Source of the DNA: Neobacillus ginsengisoli
GTDB taxonomy: Bacteria > Bacillota > Bacilli > Bacillales_B > DSM-18226
Assembly (NCBI RefSeq): GCF_030813055.1
Contig: NZ_JAUSTW010000007.1
Location: 1-64,000 of the forward strand
Length of the DNA: 64,000 bases
Direction: 5' to 3'
The position numbers and the translations under genes are program-made. This document shows, piece by piece, positions 51,766-60,160 of the stretch; within the stretch, counting starts at the first letter, position 1; every line of letters begins with the position of its first letter. The notes under the pieces are model-generated. The model saw nothing but the letters and a program-made list of their open reading frames with translations. It ran no database searches and had not been told where the DNA came from.

Positions 51766-52674
51766 ATGTTACTTAGAGGTCGATCTGAATCGGATGAATT
51801 AATGGCTATGCGCTATTTAAACACACGAATGGAGTTAACTGAAAAGGAAAAGTTTCACTATTTAAACCTTGAAAAAGGCTATGAAGGAGAGGTAAAATTT
51901 GACCTGCTGGCTGAAAGTCTTCAAGAAGAAAGGTATATCATAAATGACTTGCTGCTTGAAGTAAACAACTCTTATTTTCAAATTGATACTTTGATTATTT
52001 CACTAGGAGTTATTCACCTTTTGGATATTAAAAATTTTCAAGGTGATTGTTACTTAGAATCGGACAAACTTTATGCCGTGACAACCGGTCGCGAATATAA
52101 GAATCCTGTAGGCCAGTTAAAAAGGAGTGGGACTCTATTCCGCCAACTGCTCCAAAACCTCAAGCAAAATTACCTTGTTGAAGCCTCCGTTATCTTTATC
52201 AACCCTGCATTCACCTTATATCAAGCCCCAATGGACCAACCCATTATTTTACCAAACCAGGTAAATCGTTTTTTGAAAGATTTAAATAAAACTCCGTCTA
52301 AGTTGAATGATGGGCACAAGAAACTAGCGCAAAAATTAATTTCATTACATCAAACCAAAAATCCATTTACGGTATTGCCTAAATATAATTATGACCAGCT
52401 GCAAAAGGGAATTTATTGTAAAACCTGTAAGTCCTTTCTGGTTTCTATAAAAAATAATGTTTTTGTATGCGGAAAGTGTGGAGGACATGAAAAGATCGAA
52501 CTAGTAATTTTGCGGAATGTGGAGGAATTTAAGCTGTTATTTCCAGATCGAAAGATTACTACCCAAAGCATCTATGAGTGGTGCAAGGTGGATTTAAGTA
52601 AAAGGACATTTTGCAGGGTTTTAAAGAAGAACTATACCGCATTTGGAAATACACGCGATACTTATTATAAATAA
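51766..52674 (+). CDS. NERD (nuclease-related) domain protein
   Basis: A 302-residue protein. Residues ~38-150 form the NERD domain, a restriction-endonuclease-like fold: GYEGEVKFDLLAESL (the family's G-X-X-GE motif), FQIDTLIISLGVIHLLDIKNFQGD (Asp ... Asp/Lys catalytic-like set), then NPVGQLKRSGTLFRQLL. Near the C-terminus a zinc ribbon is seen as YCKTCKSF and FVCGKCGG. NERD proteins are common in Bacillus and thought to process DNA, but no function is proven. GAAAGGAAGTGG precedes the ATG. It is a monocistron, followed by a long hairpin array. Confidence 0.9.
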   Translation: MLLRGRSESDELMAMRYLNTRMELTEKEKFHYLNLEKGYEGEVKFDLLAESLQEERYIINDLLLEVNNSYFQIDTLIISLGVIHLLDIKNFQGDCYLESDKLYAVTTGREYKNPVGQLKRSGTLFRQLLQNLKQNYLVEASVIFINPAFTLYQAPMDQPIILPNQVNRFLKDLNKTPSKLNDGHKKLAQKLISLHQTKNPFTVLPKYNYDQLQKGIYCKTCKSFLVSIKNNVFVCGKCGGHEKIELVILRNVEEFKLLFPDRKITTQSIYEWCKVDLSKRTFCRVLKKNYTAFGNTRDTYYK

Positions 52675-52703
52675 TAATCTTTTTTGGCTTAAAAGTTTTT
52701 GTG

Positions 52704-53195
52704 AGCATCTCTTAGCCTGATGCTTTCGGACAGGCTCTTGCTTTTTTCTCCTTCCCCTGTCCGAATAAGACCTGCATTCAGACAGGTTCACTCTTTTTTT
52801 GCCTTGTCTTGTCCAAATGAGGCTTGCATTCAGACAGGATCAAGCTTTTTTCTCCTTCCCCTGTCCTAATAAGACCTGCATTCAGACAGGTTCACTCTTT
52901 TTTTGCCTTGTCCTGTCCGAATGAGGCTTGCATTCAGACAGGATCAAGCTTTTTTCTCCTCCCTTGTCCGAATGAGACATGAATTCAGACTGGCTCTAGC
53001 TTTTTTCTCCTTCTCCTGTCCGAATGAGACCTGGATTCAGACAGGCTCTAGCTTTTTTCTCCTTCTCTTGTCCGAATGAGACCTGGATTCAGACAGGCTA
53101 TAGCTTTTTTCTCCTTCTCTTGTCCGAATGAGACCTGGATTCAGACAGGCTCACTCTTTTTACGCATTGTTCTGTCCGAATGAGACTTGCATGTA
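52704..53195. repeat. 52-bp-period tandem array of terminator-like hairpins
   Basis: Stem starts (CCTGTC or CTTGTC) lie at 52756, 52808, 52860, 52912, 52963, 53015, 53067, 53119 and 53171, a steady 52-bp period, with a diverged unit before the first. Each unit pairs CCTGTC-N-GAAT with ATTC-N-GACAGG around a ~9-base loop and is followed by CTTTTTT. Units 1/3 and 2/4 alternate between two subtypes; units 5-8 are of one type. The array fills the gap between the convergent NERD and DUF4097 genes. Confidence 0.9.
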
Positions 53196-53211
53196 AGAGT
53201 ACAAAACACAA

Positions 53212-53256
53212 ACAGGCTGCCGAATGAATCTCGACAGCCTAAACTAGGTTCCTTTT
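53212..53256 (-). terminator. Dispersed terminator element, copy 3
   Basis: Minus strand GGAACCTAGTTTAGGCTG, stem to CAGCCT, then TTTGTGTTTTG. Ends the padR-DUF1700-DUF4097 operon. Confidence 0.75.
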
Positions 53257-53267
53257 ATAAAAAACGA

Positions 53268-54101
53268 CTATTTTTTATTGATCGACACCGATCCCGCGCT
53301 GGATTCCAGTTGCAGCTTCGGACCACCTGAACCGATGGAGCCTAGGACGCGGTCATGTTCCTTTGTGCTGTACGAAACGTTGGCCAGATTGACATTCACA
53401 CTGCCTGCAGATGTCTGGAGGTTCAGTTGCAGGGACTCAGGCTGCTTTCCTGTCACAATTCGGACGGAACCGGCGCTGCTGTGGGCGGTGATGTCTTGGG
53501 TAATCGCTTTTACTTCCACATCAACCGAACCGGCGCTGCTGGATAAATCCATTTTCCCCTCGATGTTAGTTAGCTTTATGCTTCCCGCTGAAGAATGGGC
53601 GGTTACATCGCCTTTTAAGTCCTCCCCTTTGATACTCCCTGCGGAGGAATCCAAATCCATTCGGCCGGCTGAAAGTTGCCGGATATCGATACTGCCTGCT
53701 TGCGAGTGGCCCGTGAGTTCACTGTACATTTTTTGCGGTACTTCCACATCCGCCTGGAGGTTGTTGTTCATGAACTCAAAAAGCGAAAGATGAAAGACGT
53801 GATCATTTTTCGGCCCGATATCAATCAGCGCCGTATCACCGCTCTTGCTTACGGAGAACACGAGATCCTTTCGGGATGTTTTGCCGTGGAGGTGAACGGT
53901 CAAAACGTCGGATGCTGAAGGATAAAAATGGACACTGGATGAACGGGATTCTAAGTTGATTTTGTTGATATCCTTCACTTGAATCGTTTTCGTTTCATTT
54001 ACCGTGACCGACGACGCAGGATGGGCAAACCCGTAATAGAAAACGCCGATAACCCCAATCACCAATCCAAATAGAGCAGCTACGATTGATAGTTTCTTCA
54101 T
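53268..54101 (-). CDS. DUF4097-family beta-repeat protein (LiaG/YvlB-like)
   Basis: A 277-residue protein with an N-terminal membrane anchor (about residues 5-25) and an extracytoplasmic beta-solenoid. The turn motif SSAGSI/V recurs at ~20-residue steps (seven or eight copies between residues 130 and 275). DUF4097 proteins (LiaG type) are linked to envelope-stress systems; no enzymatic site is visible. Third gene of the padR-DUF1700-DUF4097 operon; starts one base after the DUF1700 stop. The operon's G+C is above the local mean. Confidence 0.88.
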   Translation of the reverse strand: MKKLSIVAALFGLVIGVIGVFYYGFAHPASSVTVNETKTIQVKDINKINLESRSSSVHFYPSASDVLTVHLHGKTSRKDLVFSVSKSGDTALIDIGPKNDHVFHLSLFEFMNNNLQADVEVPQKMYSELTGHSQAGSIDIRQLSAGRMDLDSSAGSIKGEDLKGDVTAHSSAGSIKLTNIEGKMDLSSSAGSVDVEVKAITQDITAHSSAGSVRIVTGKQPESLQLNLQTSAGSVNVNLANVSYSTKEHDRVLGSIGSGGPKLQLESSAGSVSINKK

Positions 54102-54102
54102 C

Positions 54103-54672
54103 TTAATAACCCCCTCTCACGATTTTCACATTGAGCTTCCAATACCAATGGAGTAAACGGATATAGCCCTTTGCCAAAAAATGCGTCAACAATAACAGCA
54201 GATACCCAAATGAAAAAGCGGCGAGGACGAAGAAAAACATTAGGAGAATCGGTGTATCGTGCGTAAACAAATTCAAGATGAAACCCAGCGGAGTAATAAG
54301 ACAACCGATGGCCGCCGCATAAAGCCCGACAAACGTACCGGCGATTCCGACAACGGGTCCGATGATGAAAATGAGATTAAAGAGCAGCATTCCTATAAAC
54401 GCAAAAATGTTCGGACCGACATTCCGTTTGTCGTTTTCCTTTTGTGAAATCCAGTCGGAAAAAGTCGTCTTTTCAATCGGTTGAAATGCCCCTAATTCAT
54501 GGGCGATAGTTCGCGGTGAGCCCAGATCCGCAACCGCCTCTTCCTCCGTTTTGCCATTTTCGACCGCCGAATCGATATGTGACTCGTAATCACTTAAAAT
54601 ATCCTCCCGTTCGGCATCAGGCAACGGTGCCAACAGACGGTTTAGTTCGTCTAAAAATTGCTGTTTAGTCAT
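54103..54672 (-). CDS. DUF1700/HAAS-domain membrane protein
   Basis: A 189-residue protein with the N-terminal HAAS signalling domain (LDELNRLLAPLPDAEREDIL and YESHIDSAVENGKTEEEAV) and four membrane segments (about residues 88-180). These proteins normally pair with a PadR regulator and a DUF4097 protein, forming a small envelope-sensing unit. Its start overlaps the padR gene by eight bases. Confidence 0.92.
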   Translation of the reverse strand: MTKQQFLDELNRLLAPLPDAEREDILSDYESHIDSAVENGKTEEEAVADLGSPRTIAHELGAFQPIEKTTFSDWISQKENDKRNVGPNIFAFIGMLLFNLIFIIGPVVGIAGTFVGLYAAAIGCLITPLGFILNLFTHDTPILLMFFFVLAAFSFGYLLLLLTHFLAKGYIRLLHWYWKLNVKIVRGGY

Positions 54673-54997
54673 ACTTCATCCCCTCCTCAATAATCTCATT
54701 GACACTTTTTGAAAATTGCTGCCATTCCTGCACCAGTTGTTCAAGATATTCCCGTCCCGCTTTCGTCAGGTGATAGTATTTTCGCGGCGGGCCTTCATTG
54801 GATTCCGATAGGTATGTAGCGAAATAGCCCTCATTGGTTAACCGTCGTAATAAAGGATAGACCGTTCCTTCCGCAATTTGGATTTTATCCGAGATGCTGT
54901 GAACCAGCTCATACCCATAGCGGTCCTTTTTCAACGTGTACACCAATACACATAATTCCAGTGCACCCTTCTTAAATTGAACATTCAAATGACTCAC
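54665..54997 (-). CDS. PadR-family transcriptional regulator
   Basis: A 110-residue winged-helix regulator: LCVLVYTLKKDRYGYELV, then AEGTVYPLLRRLTNEGYF and GPPRKYYHLTKAG are the PadR signature. It probably represses its own operon. Upstream, GTAATGT occurs twice 17 bases apart (55010-55033) near the promoter, a candidate operator. Confidence 0.94.
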   Translation of the reverse strand: MSHLNVQFKKGALELCVLVYTLKKDRYGYELVHSISDKIQIAEGTVYPLLRRLTNEGYFATYLSESNEGPPRKYYHLTKAGREYLEQLVQEWQQFSKSVNEIIEEGMKYD

Positions 54998-55293
54998 CTA
55001 CCTATAAAGTAATGTTTGCTATTGTGTAATGTATAGTAGTGGTTTATGGTTGTTTTTCCATTATAGGAATAATATACCATCAGCTATTAATTAATGCAAG
55101 GTACTGAATTATATTTAGTGAAACTTCTTTTGCAGAGACTTTGAATATACAGCGTGGAGAAATATTATAAACTGCCTTGAAGTCACAAAACGGGTTACAG
55201 AAAAACAACACCTGAATAAGTTTTGGATTTTTCATCGAATAATATTTTAGCGAGAGGAAAAATTAAGCAAAAACAGTTTGAGGAGATTTTGCT
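54998..55293. other. Divergent intergenic region (padR / DUF3231)
   Basis: AT-rich; holds the GTAATGT direct repeat near 55010-55033 and the GAGGAG ribosome site of the DUF3231 gene. Nothing else is seen. Confidence 0.4.
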
Positions 55294-56328
55294 TTGGATA
55301 CAATCAAACCAATTAAAATAGGTTCGAAAAAAATGAATCCTACTGAAAAACTAACAGCCGCAGAAATGGGGAAACTTTGGGCGACCTTTATGGGCAACAG
55401 TATGTCAAAACAAATCTTAATTTACTTTCTGCAACACGTTGAGGATGAGGATATTAAAAAATTATTAGAAAATGCGTTAAGCTTAGTTCATGATTTTATG
55501 AATACCATTGAGGGGATATTTGAAAAGGAAAGCTTTCCGATACCTGTTGGTTTTACAGAAAATGATGTAAATCTTGGTGCTCCGAGGTTATTTGAAGATG
55601 AGTTTTATGTTCATTATTTAAAATATGCAGCTAAGGCCGGACTCAGCATTTATAATATAGCAATTCCTTTAGTGTATCGAGAGGATGTAAGAAATTTTTT
55701 TATTCATTGTATGAATTCTACAATTGTTTTGACGGAACAAATCAAGGAAGTATTAATGAATAAAGGATTTATCATTAAACCGCCTTACATTCCGATTCCG
55801 GAAAAAGTAAAATTTGTAAAGGAAGATTTTCTAAATGGATTTCTTGGGCACGTACGAACCTTGCACGGATTAGAAGTAACACATCTTTACGATAATATTG
55901 AAAATAACGTAACAAGTAAAGCTTTAATTTTAGGTTTTAGTCAAGTAGCTAGAATGGAAAAAGTGCGAGAATTGTTTATGAGAGGTAAAGACATGACCCA
56001 TAGAGCAGTTGAGCAATATATGTATAAACTACATAATGCAAATTTACCTTCACCGCCATTCCTTGACCATTTAGTCACAACATCAACCATTTCTCCCTTT
56101 TCCGATAAATTAATGTTATTTCATAAGGTCGATATGTTTTCTATGAAGATAAGAGCATTTGGAAACTCAATGGCAGTAAATGGAAGACATGATTTAGGGT
56201 TCATGTACACGAGGGCATTAATGAATATTTCTTTATTTGTCGAAGATGGAGCAAAAATTATGATTAATAACGGATGGATGGAACAGCCTCCACTAGCGGT
56301 TGATCGAGATAGATTGGCTTCAAAATAG
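55294..56328 (+). CDS. DUF3231 family protein
   Basis: A 344-residue protein made of two similar ferritin-like helical halves (about residues 15-165 and 185-335). The first includes LTAAEMGKLWATFMGNSMSK and the second FLNGFLGHVRTLHGLEVTHL with AFGNSMAVNGRHDLG near the end. DUF3231 is largely confined to endospore formers, where related proteins are spore-associated; the function is unknown. The start is TTG, with GAGGAG 11 bases upstream. A strong terminator follows, so it is a monocistron. Confidence 0.9.
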   Translation: MDTIKPIKIGSKKMNPTEKLTAAEMGKLWATFMGNSMSKQILIYFLQHVEDEDIKKLLENALSLVHDFMNTIEGIFEKESFPIPVGFTENDVNLGAPRLFEDEFYVHYLKYAAKAGLSIYNIAIPLVYREDVRNFFIHCMNSTIVLTEQIKEVLMNKGFIIKPPYIPIPEKVKFVKEDFLNGFLGHVRTLHGLEVTHLYDNIENNVTSKALILGFSQVARMEKVRELFMRGKDMTHRAVEQYMYKLHNANLPSPPFLDHLVTTSTISPFSDKLMLFHKVDMFSMKIRAFGNSMAVNGRHDLGFMYTRALMNISLFVEDGAKIMINNGWMEQPPLAVDRDRLASK

Positions 56329-56356
56329 TTCAGCTGCCCGTTCTACAATAAATTGT

Positions 56357-56389
56357 AAGCTTGAGAGTAAACCATCCTCAAGCTTTTTT
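56357..56389 (+). terminator. Terminator of the DUF3231 gene
   Basis: AAGCTTGAG-N11-CTCAAGCTT followed by TTTT. Confidence 0.85.
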
Positions 56390-56506
56390 CTATGCAATTG
56401 GATATCGGAATTACTGACAAAATTTTTATAAACAACACTATAACCAAATGATATACTAAAATATGTAATTATAGATAAATAAATATAAATATGGGGGTTT
56501 TTTTAA

Positions 56507-56869
56507 ATGCAATGGTATTTGGATGTGTTAAAAAATTATGTAGGTTTTCAAGGTAGAGCTAGGCGTAAGGAATACTGGATGTTCTTTCTTTTCAATTCGA
56601 TCGTTTCTATCGTACTTTCAATATTAGATCGAGTCCTCCATGTATCTCCATTATTATCAACGCTCTATTCTTTGGCCGTTCTGTTACCTTATTTAGCTGT
56701 TTCAATCCGTCGACTGCACGATACCGGGAAAAGTGGCTGGTGGCTTTTGATTGGCCTTATTCCCCTAGTTGGCGCTATTATTCTAATTGTATTCATGTGC
56801 CAGGATAGCCAACCGAATGATAACCAATATGGACCAAATCCTAAAAATGAGTTCAAATCATTGAGCTAA
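56507..56869 (+). CDS. DUF805 family membrane protein (paralogue 1)
   Basis: A 120-residue membrane protein with the family's N-terminal MQWYLDVLKNYVGFQGRARR, then EYWMFFLFNSIVSIV (membrane segment 1), a middle segment, RRLHDTGKSGWWLLIGLIPL (segment 3) and a C-terminal Pro/Asn-rich tail. DUF805 (YhaH-like) proteins have unknown function. A paralogue lies at 57880-58236 with most residues identical, on the far side of cotD. GGGGG precedes the ATG. Confidence 0.92.
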   Translation: MQWYLDVLKNYVGFQGRARRKEYWMFFLFNSIVSIVLSILDRVLHVSPLLSTLYSLAVLLPYLAVSIRRLHDTGKSGWWLLIGLIPLVGAIILIVFMCQDSQPNDNQYGPNPKNEFKSLS

Positions 56870-57312
56870 TCAGGAACTTTCAGAATCGATATTCAAAGAT
56901 TTTTTTGATTAAATGGCAGCGGACATGCGGTTAAAGGGTTCCGTTTTGAGGTGCTTTTTGAATAAATCCCACAAGAAATGACGTATGAATTGGCATACGT
57001 CATTTTCTTATTATATCAAGGTTTTTTAACGTTCTTAGTCATATTTGACACCAAAATGGGTAGCGTTTTCCACCGTGGACACTACTTGTTGTACAATAAA
57101 ACCCCGATGCCAATTTATAGAATGTTAAAGCAGAATAAATCGATTCTTTCATATAATCAAAAGCACCCCATTTATTTCACATTATCTTCGGAGTGTGTAT
57201 CATTTCTAATTCATTCCCATTGTAAAAATAGGTATCCAAACTAGTCCGCATAAACAAAAATTACATAGACTAGTAATGTACCAAGACAAATTCACATGGA
57301 GGTCATTTAACG
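56870..57312. other. Intergenic region with terminator, a decayed IS-like stretch and a late-sporulation promoter
   Basis: 56967-57006 is a terminator hairpin (AAATGACGTATG / CATACGTCATTT). From about 57045 to 57120 the sequence ACACCAAAATGGGTAGCG and CCACCGTGGACA has the look of an IS21-type terminal region, but no transposase is present. The cotD promoter follows. Confidence 0.35.
57264..57272 (+). promoter_or_regulatory. Sigma-K -10 box of cotD (candidate)
   Basis: CATAGACTA exactly fits the sigma-K -10 consensus CATANNNTA, 40 bases upstream of the coat gene's start. The -35 is weak, as in GerE-aided promoters. Confidence 0.5.
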
Positions 57313-57657
57313 ATGAAAAGAAATATTGGATTTGGTGGTTATCCATCAAATATAATGCCAGGCCAATACTGCCCACCACAGCCATGTCCACCACAATACT
57401 GTCCGCCTCAGGTGTTCCCGGCTCAATATGATCCACCACTAGTTTCACCGGGACAACAATATGTAAAAACAAATTTATTTAATAAAGTAGTAACACATCT
57501 ACATCCTTCCCACACTACTACAGTCAACAAGCTTATGGTTAATCATCAACACTATTTCCCACACACAGAATCATGTGTAAATGAATGCTGTGAAACACAT
57601 ACGATGTGCGGTGTTCCACATAATCCTTGTTGTCCGTCTGGACCATTTGGATACTAG
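57313..57657 (+). CDS. cotD: Spore coat protein, CotD family
   Basis: A 114-residue inner-coat protein. The Pro/Cys/Gln-rich N-terminus has CPPQ repeats (QYCPPQPCPPQYCPPQ). The conserved core is KTNLFNKVVTHLHPSHTTTV then NKLMVNHQHYFPHTESC, followed by a Cys-rich tail ending PSGPFGY. His- and Cys-rich composition and length match CotD proteins, made late in the mother cell. The ATG has GGAGG upstream. A weak hairpin with T-run follows (about 57667-57691). Confidence 0.93.
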   Translation: MKRNIGFGGYPSNIMPGQYCPPQPCPPQYCPPQVFPAQYDPPLVSPGQQYVKTNLFNKVVTHLHPSHTTTVNKLMVNHQHYFPHTESCVNECCETHTMCGVPHNPCCPSGPFGY

Positions 57658-57722
57658 TTTCTTTTTACCCTCCATTTAGGGGGGTTTTTTTGTTGGCATT
57701 AAAGGCCAGAACGGATTGGGAG

Positions 57723-57756
57723 CAGACCGCCGAAAGAATCTCAACATCGTTCCTTT
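57723..57756. repeat. Decayed copy of the dispersed terminator element
   Basis: GACCGCCGAAAGAATCTCAA then CATCGTTCCTTT; recognisable but without a stem. Confidence 0.4.
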
Positions 57757-57879
57757 AAAGAATGTTGATAATTTTCTACCTCAAAATTTTATATAAATAA
57801 CTTATTAATCAGATGGACTACTAAAATATGTTAATGGAACATACCTTATTATTAGCATTTAAATAAGGGAGGTTCCAAA

Positions 57880-58236
57880 ATGCATTGGTATTTGGGTGTG
57901 GTAAAGAATTACGTAGGGTTTGAAGGCAGAGCAAGGCGTCAGGAGTACTGGATGTTTTTTCTTTTCAACGCTATTATTTCCATCATATTTGAAATATTGG
58001 ATAAAATCGCACATATTTCGCCATTATTATCATCTCTTTATTCTTTAGCCGTTCTGTTACCTCACTTAGCTGTATCATTCCGCAGACTACACGACACCGG
58101 AAAAAGTGGATGGTGGCTGTTAATTGGCCTAATTCCCATAGTTGGTGCCATTATTCTAATTGTATTTATGTGCCAAGACAGCCAACCGGATGATAATCAA
58201 TATGGGCCGAATCCGAAAAGTGAGTTCCAATCGTAG
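57880..58236 (+). CDS. DUF805 family membrane protein (paralogue 2)
   Basis: 118 residues, same layout as the paralogue at 56507: GVVKNYVGFEGRARRQEYWM, HISPLLSSLYSLAVLLPHLA, RRLHDTGKSGWWLLIGLIPI and a DNQYGPNPKSEF tail. GGGAGGTT precedes the ATG. The duplication is old enough to show scattered substitutions but both copies are intact. Confidence 0.92.
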   Translation: MHWYLGVVKNYVGFEGRARRQEYWMFFLFNAIISIIFEILDKIAHISPLLSSLYSLAVLLPHLAVSFRRLHDTGKSGWWLLIGLIPIVGAIILIVFMCQDSQPDDNQYGPNPKSEFQS

Positions 58237-58434
58237 AGCTAATCAGAAGCAATTGTTCAGAAAAGATCAGTTTAATTAGCTCTTTTCTTAACCTTTTCGC
58301 AAATGAAAGCGGCGGGTTCGCAAATAAAAAAGGCATATCCTCCAGTAAAGGCAGGCTTTAACAATTTTTTATGACAGGTATATACGATTAACTAGTTCTC
58401 TTGATGGGTTTGACACTTAAAAGCAGTAAATTAC

Positions 58435-58466
58435 CAAAAAAGAGCATCGATGCCGATGCTCTTTTC
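58435..58466. terminator. Bidirectional terminator
   Basis: AAAAGAGCATCG-N5-CGATGCTCTTTT; ends the minus-strand YwqG gene 20 bases after its stop. Confidence 0.85.
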
Positions 58467-58485
58467 GTCTTTATTAGAAAATTGT

Positions 58486-59277
58486 TTAAAAACATTGTAA
58501 GGTAAAGGTTACGTTGTCAAATTGTTTTCTCATTAATTCTTCTTTTTTTATACAAAAATAAAGCAACCCGACATCTCCCCACATTACTCCCAAATCTTCT
58601 TCGTCAGAGTCTATTTGGAACAATAACACTGCTTCTTTTTCATTGTCATATAGCTCTTCAAACACATCGTTTTGGACATTAAATGGTTCTCCTAGCATAT
58701 AGTGAGCCGGCAAAATATTACCTTCTTCATCTTCCGGCTGAATTAACGCTTGCCGGAAATTCCAAAAATTCTCCTCTTCCTCTTCATTTTCAAATATCAG
58801 ATTTTCAGGGTGTTCGGAAATCGTATACATGTTGTGGAAAAGCACCTTGTATGCATTTAACGGATAATCGTCTTTACTTTCCTCAGGATATTCTCTTCTT
58901 TTCAATTCAGTCATATCTCCATCGAAATATAGCACTTTAAAACATCCTTCATCCTCTTCGATGCCCCAAGGTTGCTCAAAGGCATCGTAAAATAGATACA
59001 AAATACCACTATCAGGAAGCAGATTGTCTTTATCATATGGTTTTGCTTCTTTCAGGTTAACTTGTCCGATAAACCATAGATAGCCTTTTTCGTATCGAGG
59101 AAATTCCATTTCATCAGGCATATCCGGCAGACCGCCTAATTTTGAAGAACCAATCGGAATAGCCTTTTCATCCACTCCTACCTTTACCATCCTAATAGAG
59201 TTTTTCAAAGAGGAAATAATCGCTGATTTTTTATGATATAGCTCATGTTCGCGAAGTAATTGGTCAATTTGTTGCAT
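58486..59277 (-). CDS. YwqG/DUF1963 family protein
   Basis: A 263-residue acidic, cytoplasmic protein of the YwqG family: IPIGSSKLGGLPDMPDEMEF, GYLWFIGQVNLKEAKPYD, DSGILYLFYDAFEQPWG and, near the end, EEDLGVMWGDVGLLYFCI. The family includes solitary proteins related to antitoxin/immunity-like SMI-type folds but has no proven role. The ATG at 59277 has GGGGGG upstream; a TTG six codons earlier overlaps it. Confidence 0.9.
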   Translation of the reverse strand: MQQIDQLLREHELYHKKSAIISSLKNSIRMVKVGVDEKAIPIGSSKLGGLPDMPDEMEFPRYEKGYLWFIGQVNLKEAKPYDKDNLLPDSGILYLFYDAFEQPWGIEEDEGCFKVLYFDGDMTELKRREYPEESKDDYPLNAYKVLFHNMYTISEHPENLIFENEEEEENFWNFRQALIQPEDEEGNILPAHYMLGEPFNVQNDVFEELYDNEKEAVLLFQIDSDEEDLGVMWGDVGLLYFCIKKEELMRKQFDNVTFTLQCF

Positions 59278-59448
59278 GATGTTCCATCCCCCCAATTTTT
59301 TAGCGTAACTTTCCCTACACCCTCCTCCCTAAAAAATTCATATTGATTCTATTCGGTAAATTTATGAAAATACCTTTCTATTCTGTGAGCGATGTAGCGC
59401 AAAAATGTCGCTGACTTTTGGAATTCAGCGTACGATGACAGGACAAAA

Positions 59449-59497
59449 AAAGGCAGCCGAATGGATCTCGACGCCTAAACCATGTTCCTTTTTTAAA
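59449..59497 (-). terminator. Dispersed terminator element, copy 4
   Basis: Minus strand GGAACATGGTTTAGGCGTC, then stem to GGCTGCCT and TTTTTTT; ends the modAB unit. Confidence 0.8.
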
Positions 59498-59501
59498 AAA
59501 A

Positions 59502-60158
59502 TTAAGATTTTGTTAATTGCGTGCAGACTAACAGAAGGAATGAAATAGCTACCATACTGATTACCCATAACCAAGCCAGTTGCATATTCCCTGCGTCAAT
59601 GGCGAGATAGATAGCGGTGGGGATGGTTTGGGTTTTCCCGGGGATGTTCCCCGCGAACATGAGTGTGGCGCCAAACTCACCTAACGCTCGTGCAAAACTT
59701 AATATTCCACCTGTTATGATGGAGTTACGTGCAAGCGGGATGGATACGAACATAAATAGTTTCCATTCATTGGCCCCATCCACCCGTGCTGCATCCTCAA
59801 TCTCTTTTTCAACCGCTTCGAATCCGGTTTTAGAGGATTGGTACATAAGCGGGAATGCCACGACGGAAGCGGCAATGACAGCTGCCCACCAGGTAAACAT
59901 CACAGGCTGTTTAAAGAGCCATTCGATCGTTTGCCCAAGGATACTTTGTTTTCCAAAAAAGATGATTAACAAAAAACCGACAACGGTTGGCGGTAGGACT
60001 AATGGCATCAAGAAAAGCGTTTCGATGATCACTTTCGCTTTAAATTTTGCATGGGCCATGATCTTCCCCGACCATAGCCCTAAAACTAAGACGATTACCC
60101 CGGAGACTGATGCGATCTCTATCGACAGTCTTACGGGTGTCCAAAAGTCTGTTGTCAT
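59502..60158 (-). CDS. modB: Molybdate ABC transporter permease
   Basis: A 218-residue permease with five to six membrane segments and the EAA loop typical of ModB: GAVE-type region VEKEIEDAARVDGANEWKLF followed by SIPLARNSIITGGILSFARA and LGEFGATLMFAGNIPGKTQT. It carries molybdate across the membrane with ModA as receptor. The start lies two bases after the modA stop. No modC (ATPase) gene follows, as in the B. subtilis yvgL-yvgM pair; an ATPase must be shared or encoded elsewhere. Confidence 0.95.
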   Translation of the reverse strand: MTTDFWTPVRLSIEIASVSGVIVLVLGLWSGKIMAHAKFKAKVIIETLFLMPLVLPPTVVGFLLIIFFGKQSILGQTIEWLFKQPVMFTWWAAVIAASVVAFPLMYQSSKTGFEAVEKEIEDAARVDGANEWKLFMFVSIPLARNSIITGGILSFARALGEFGATLMFAGNIPGKTQTIPTAIYLAIDAGNMQLAWLWVISMVAISFLLLVCTQLTKS

Positions 60159-60160
60159 GT

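Noticed and set aside
52704..53195. CRISPR array
   Set aside because: Units are joined without unique spacers and each is a hairpin with a T-run; no cas genes are present. It is a tandem repeat array.
56978..57244. 88-codon plus-strand frame between DUF805 and cotD
   Set aside because: Starts inside a terminator hairpin and crosses an IS21-end-like stretch; probably a remnant rather than a gene.
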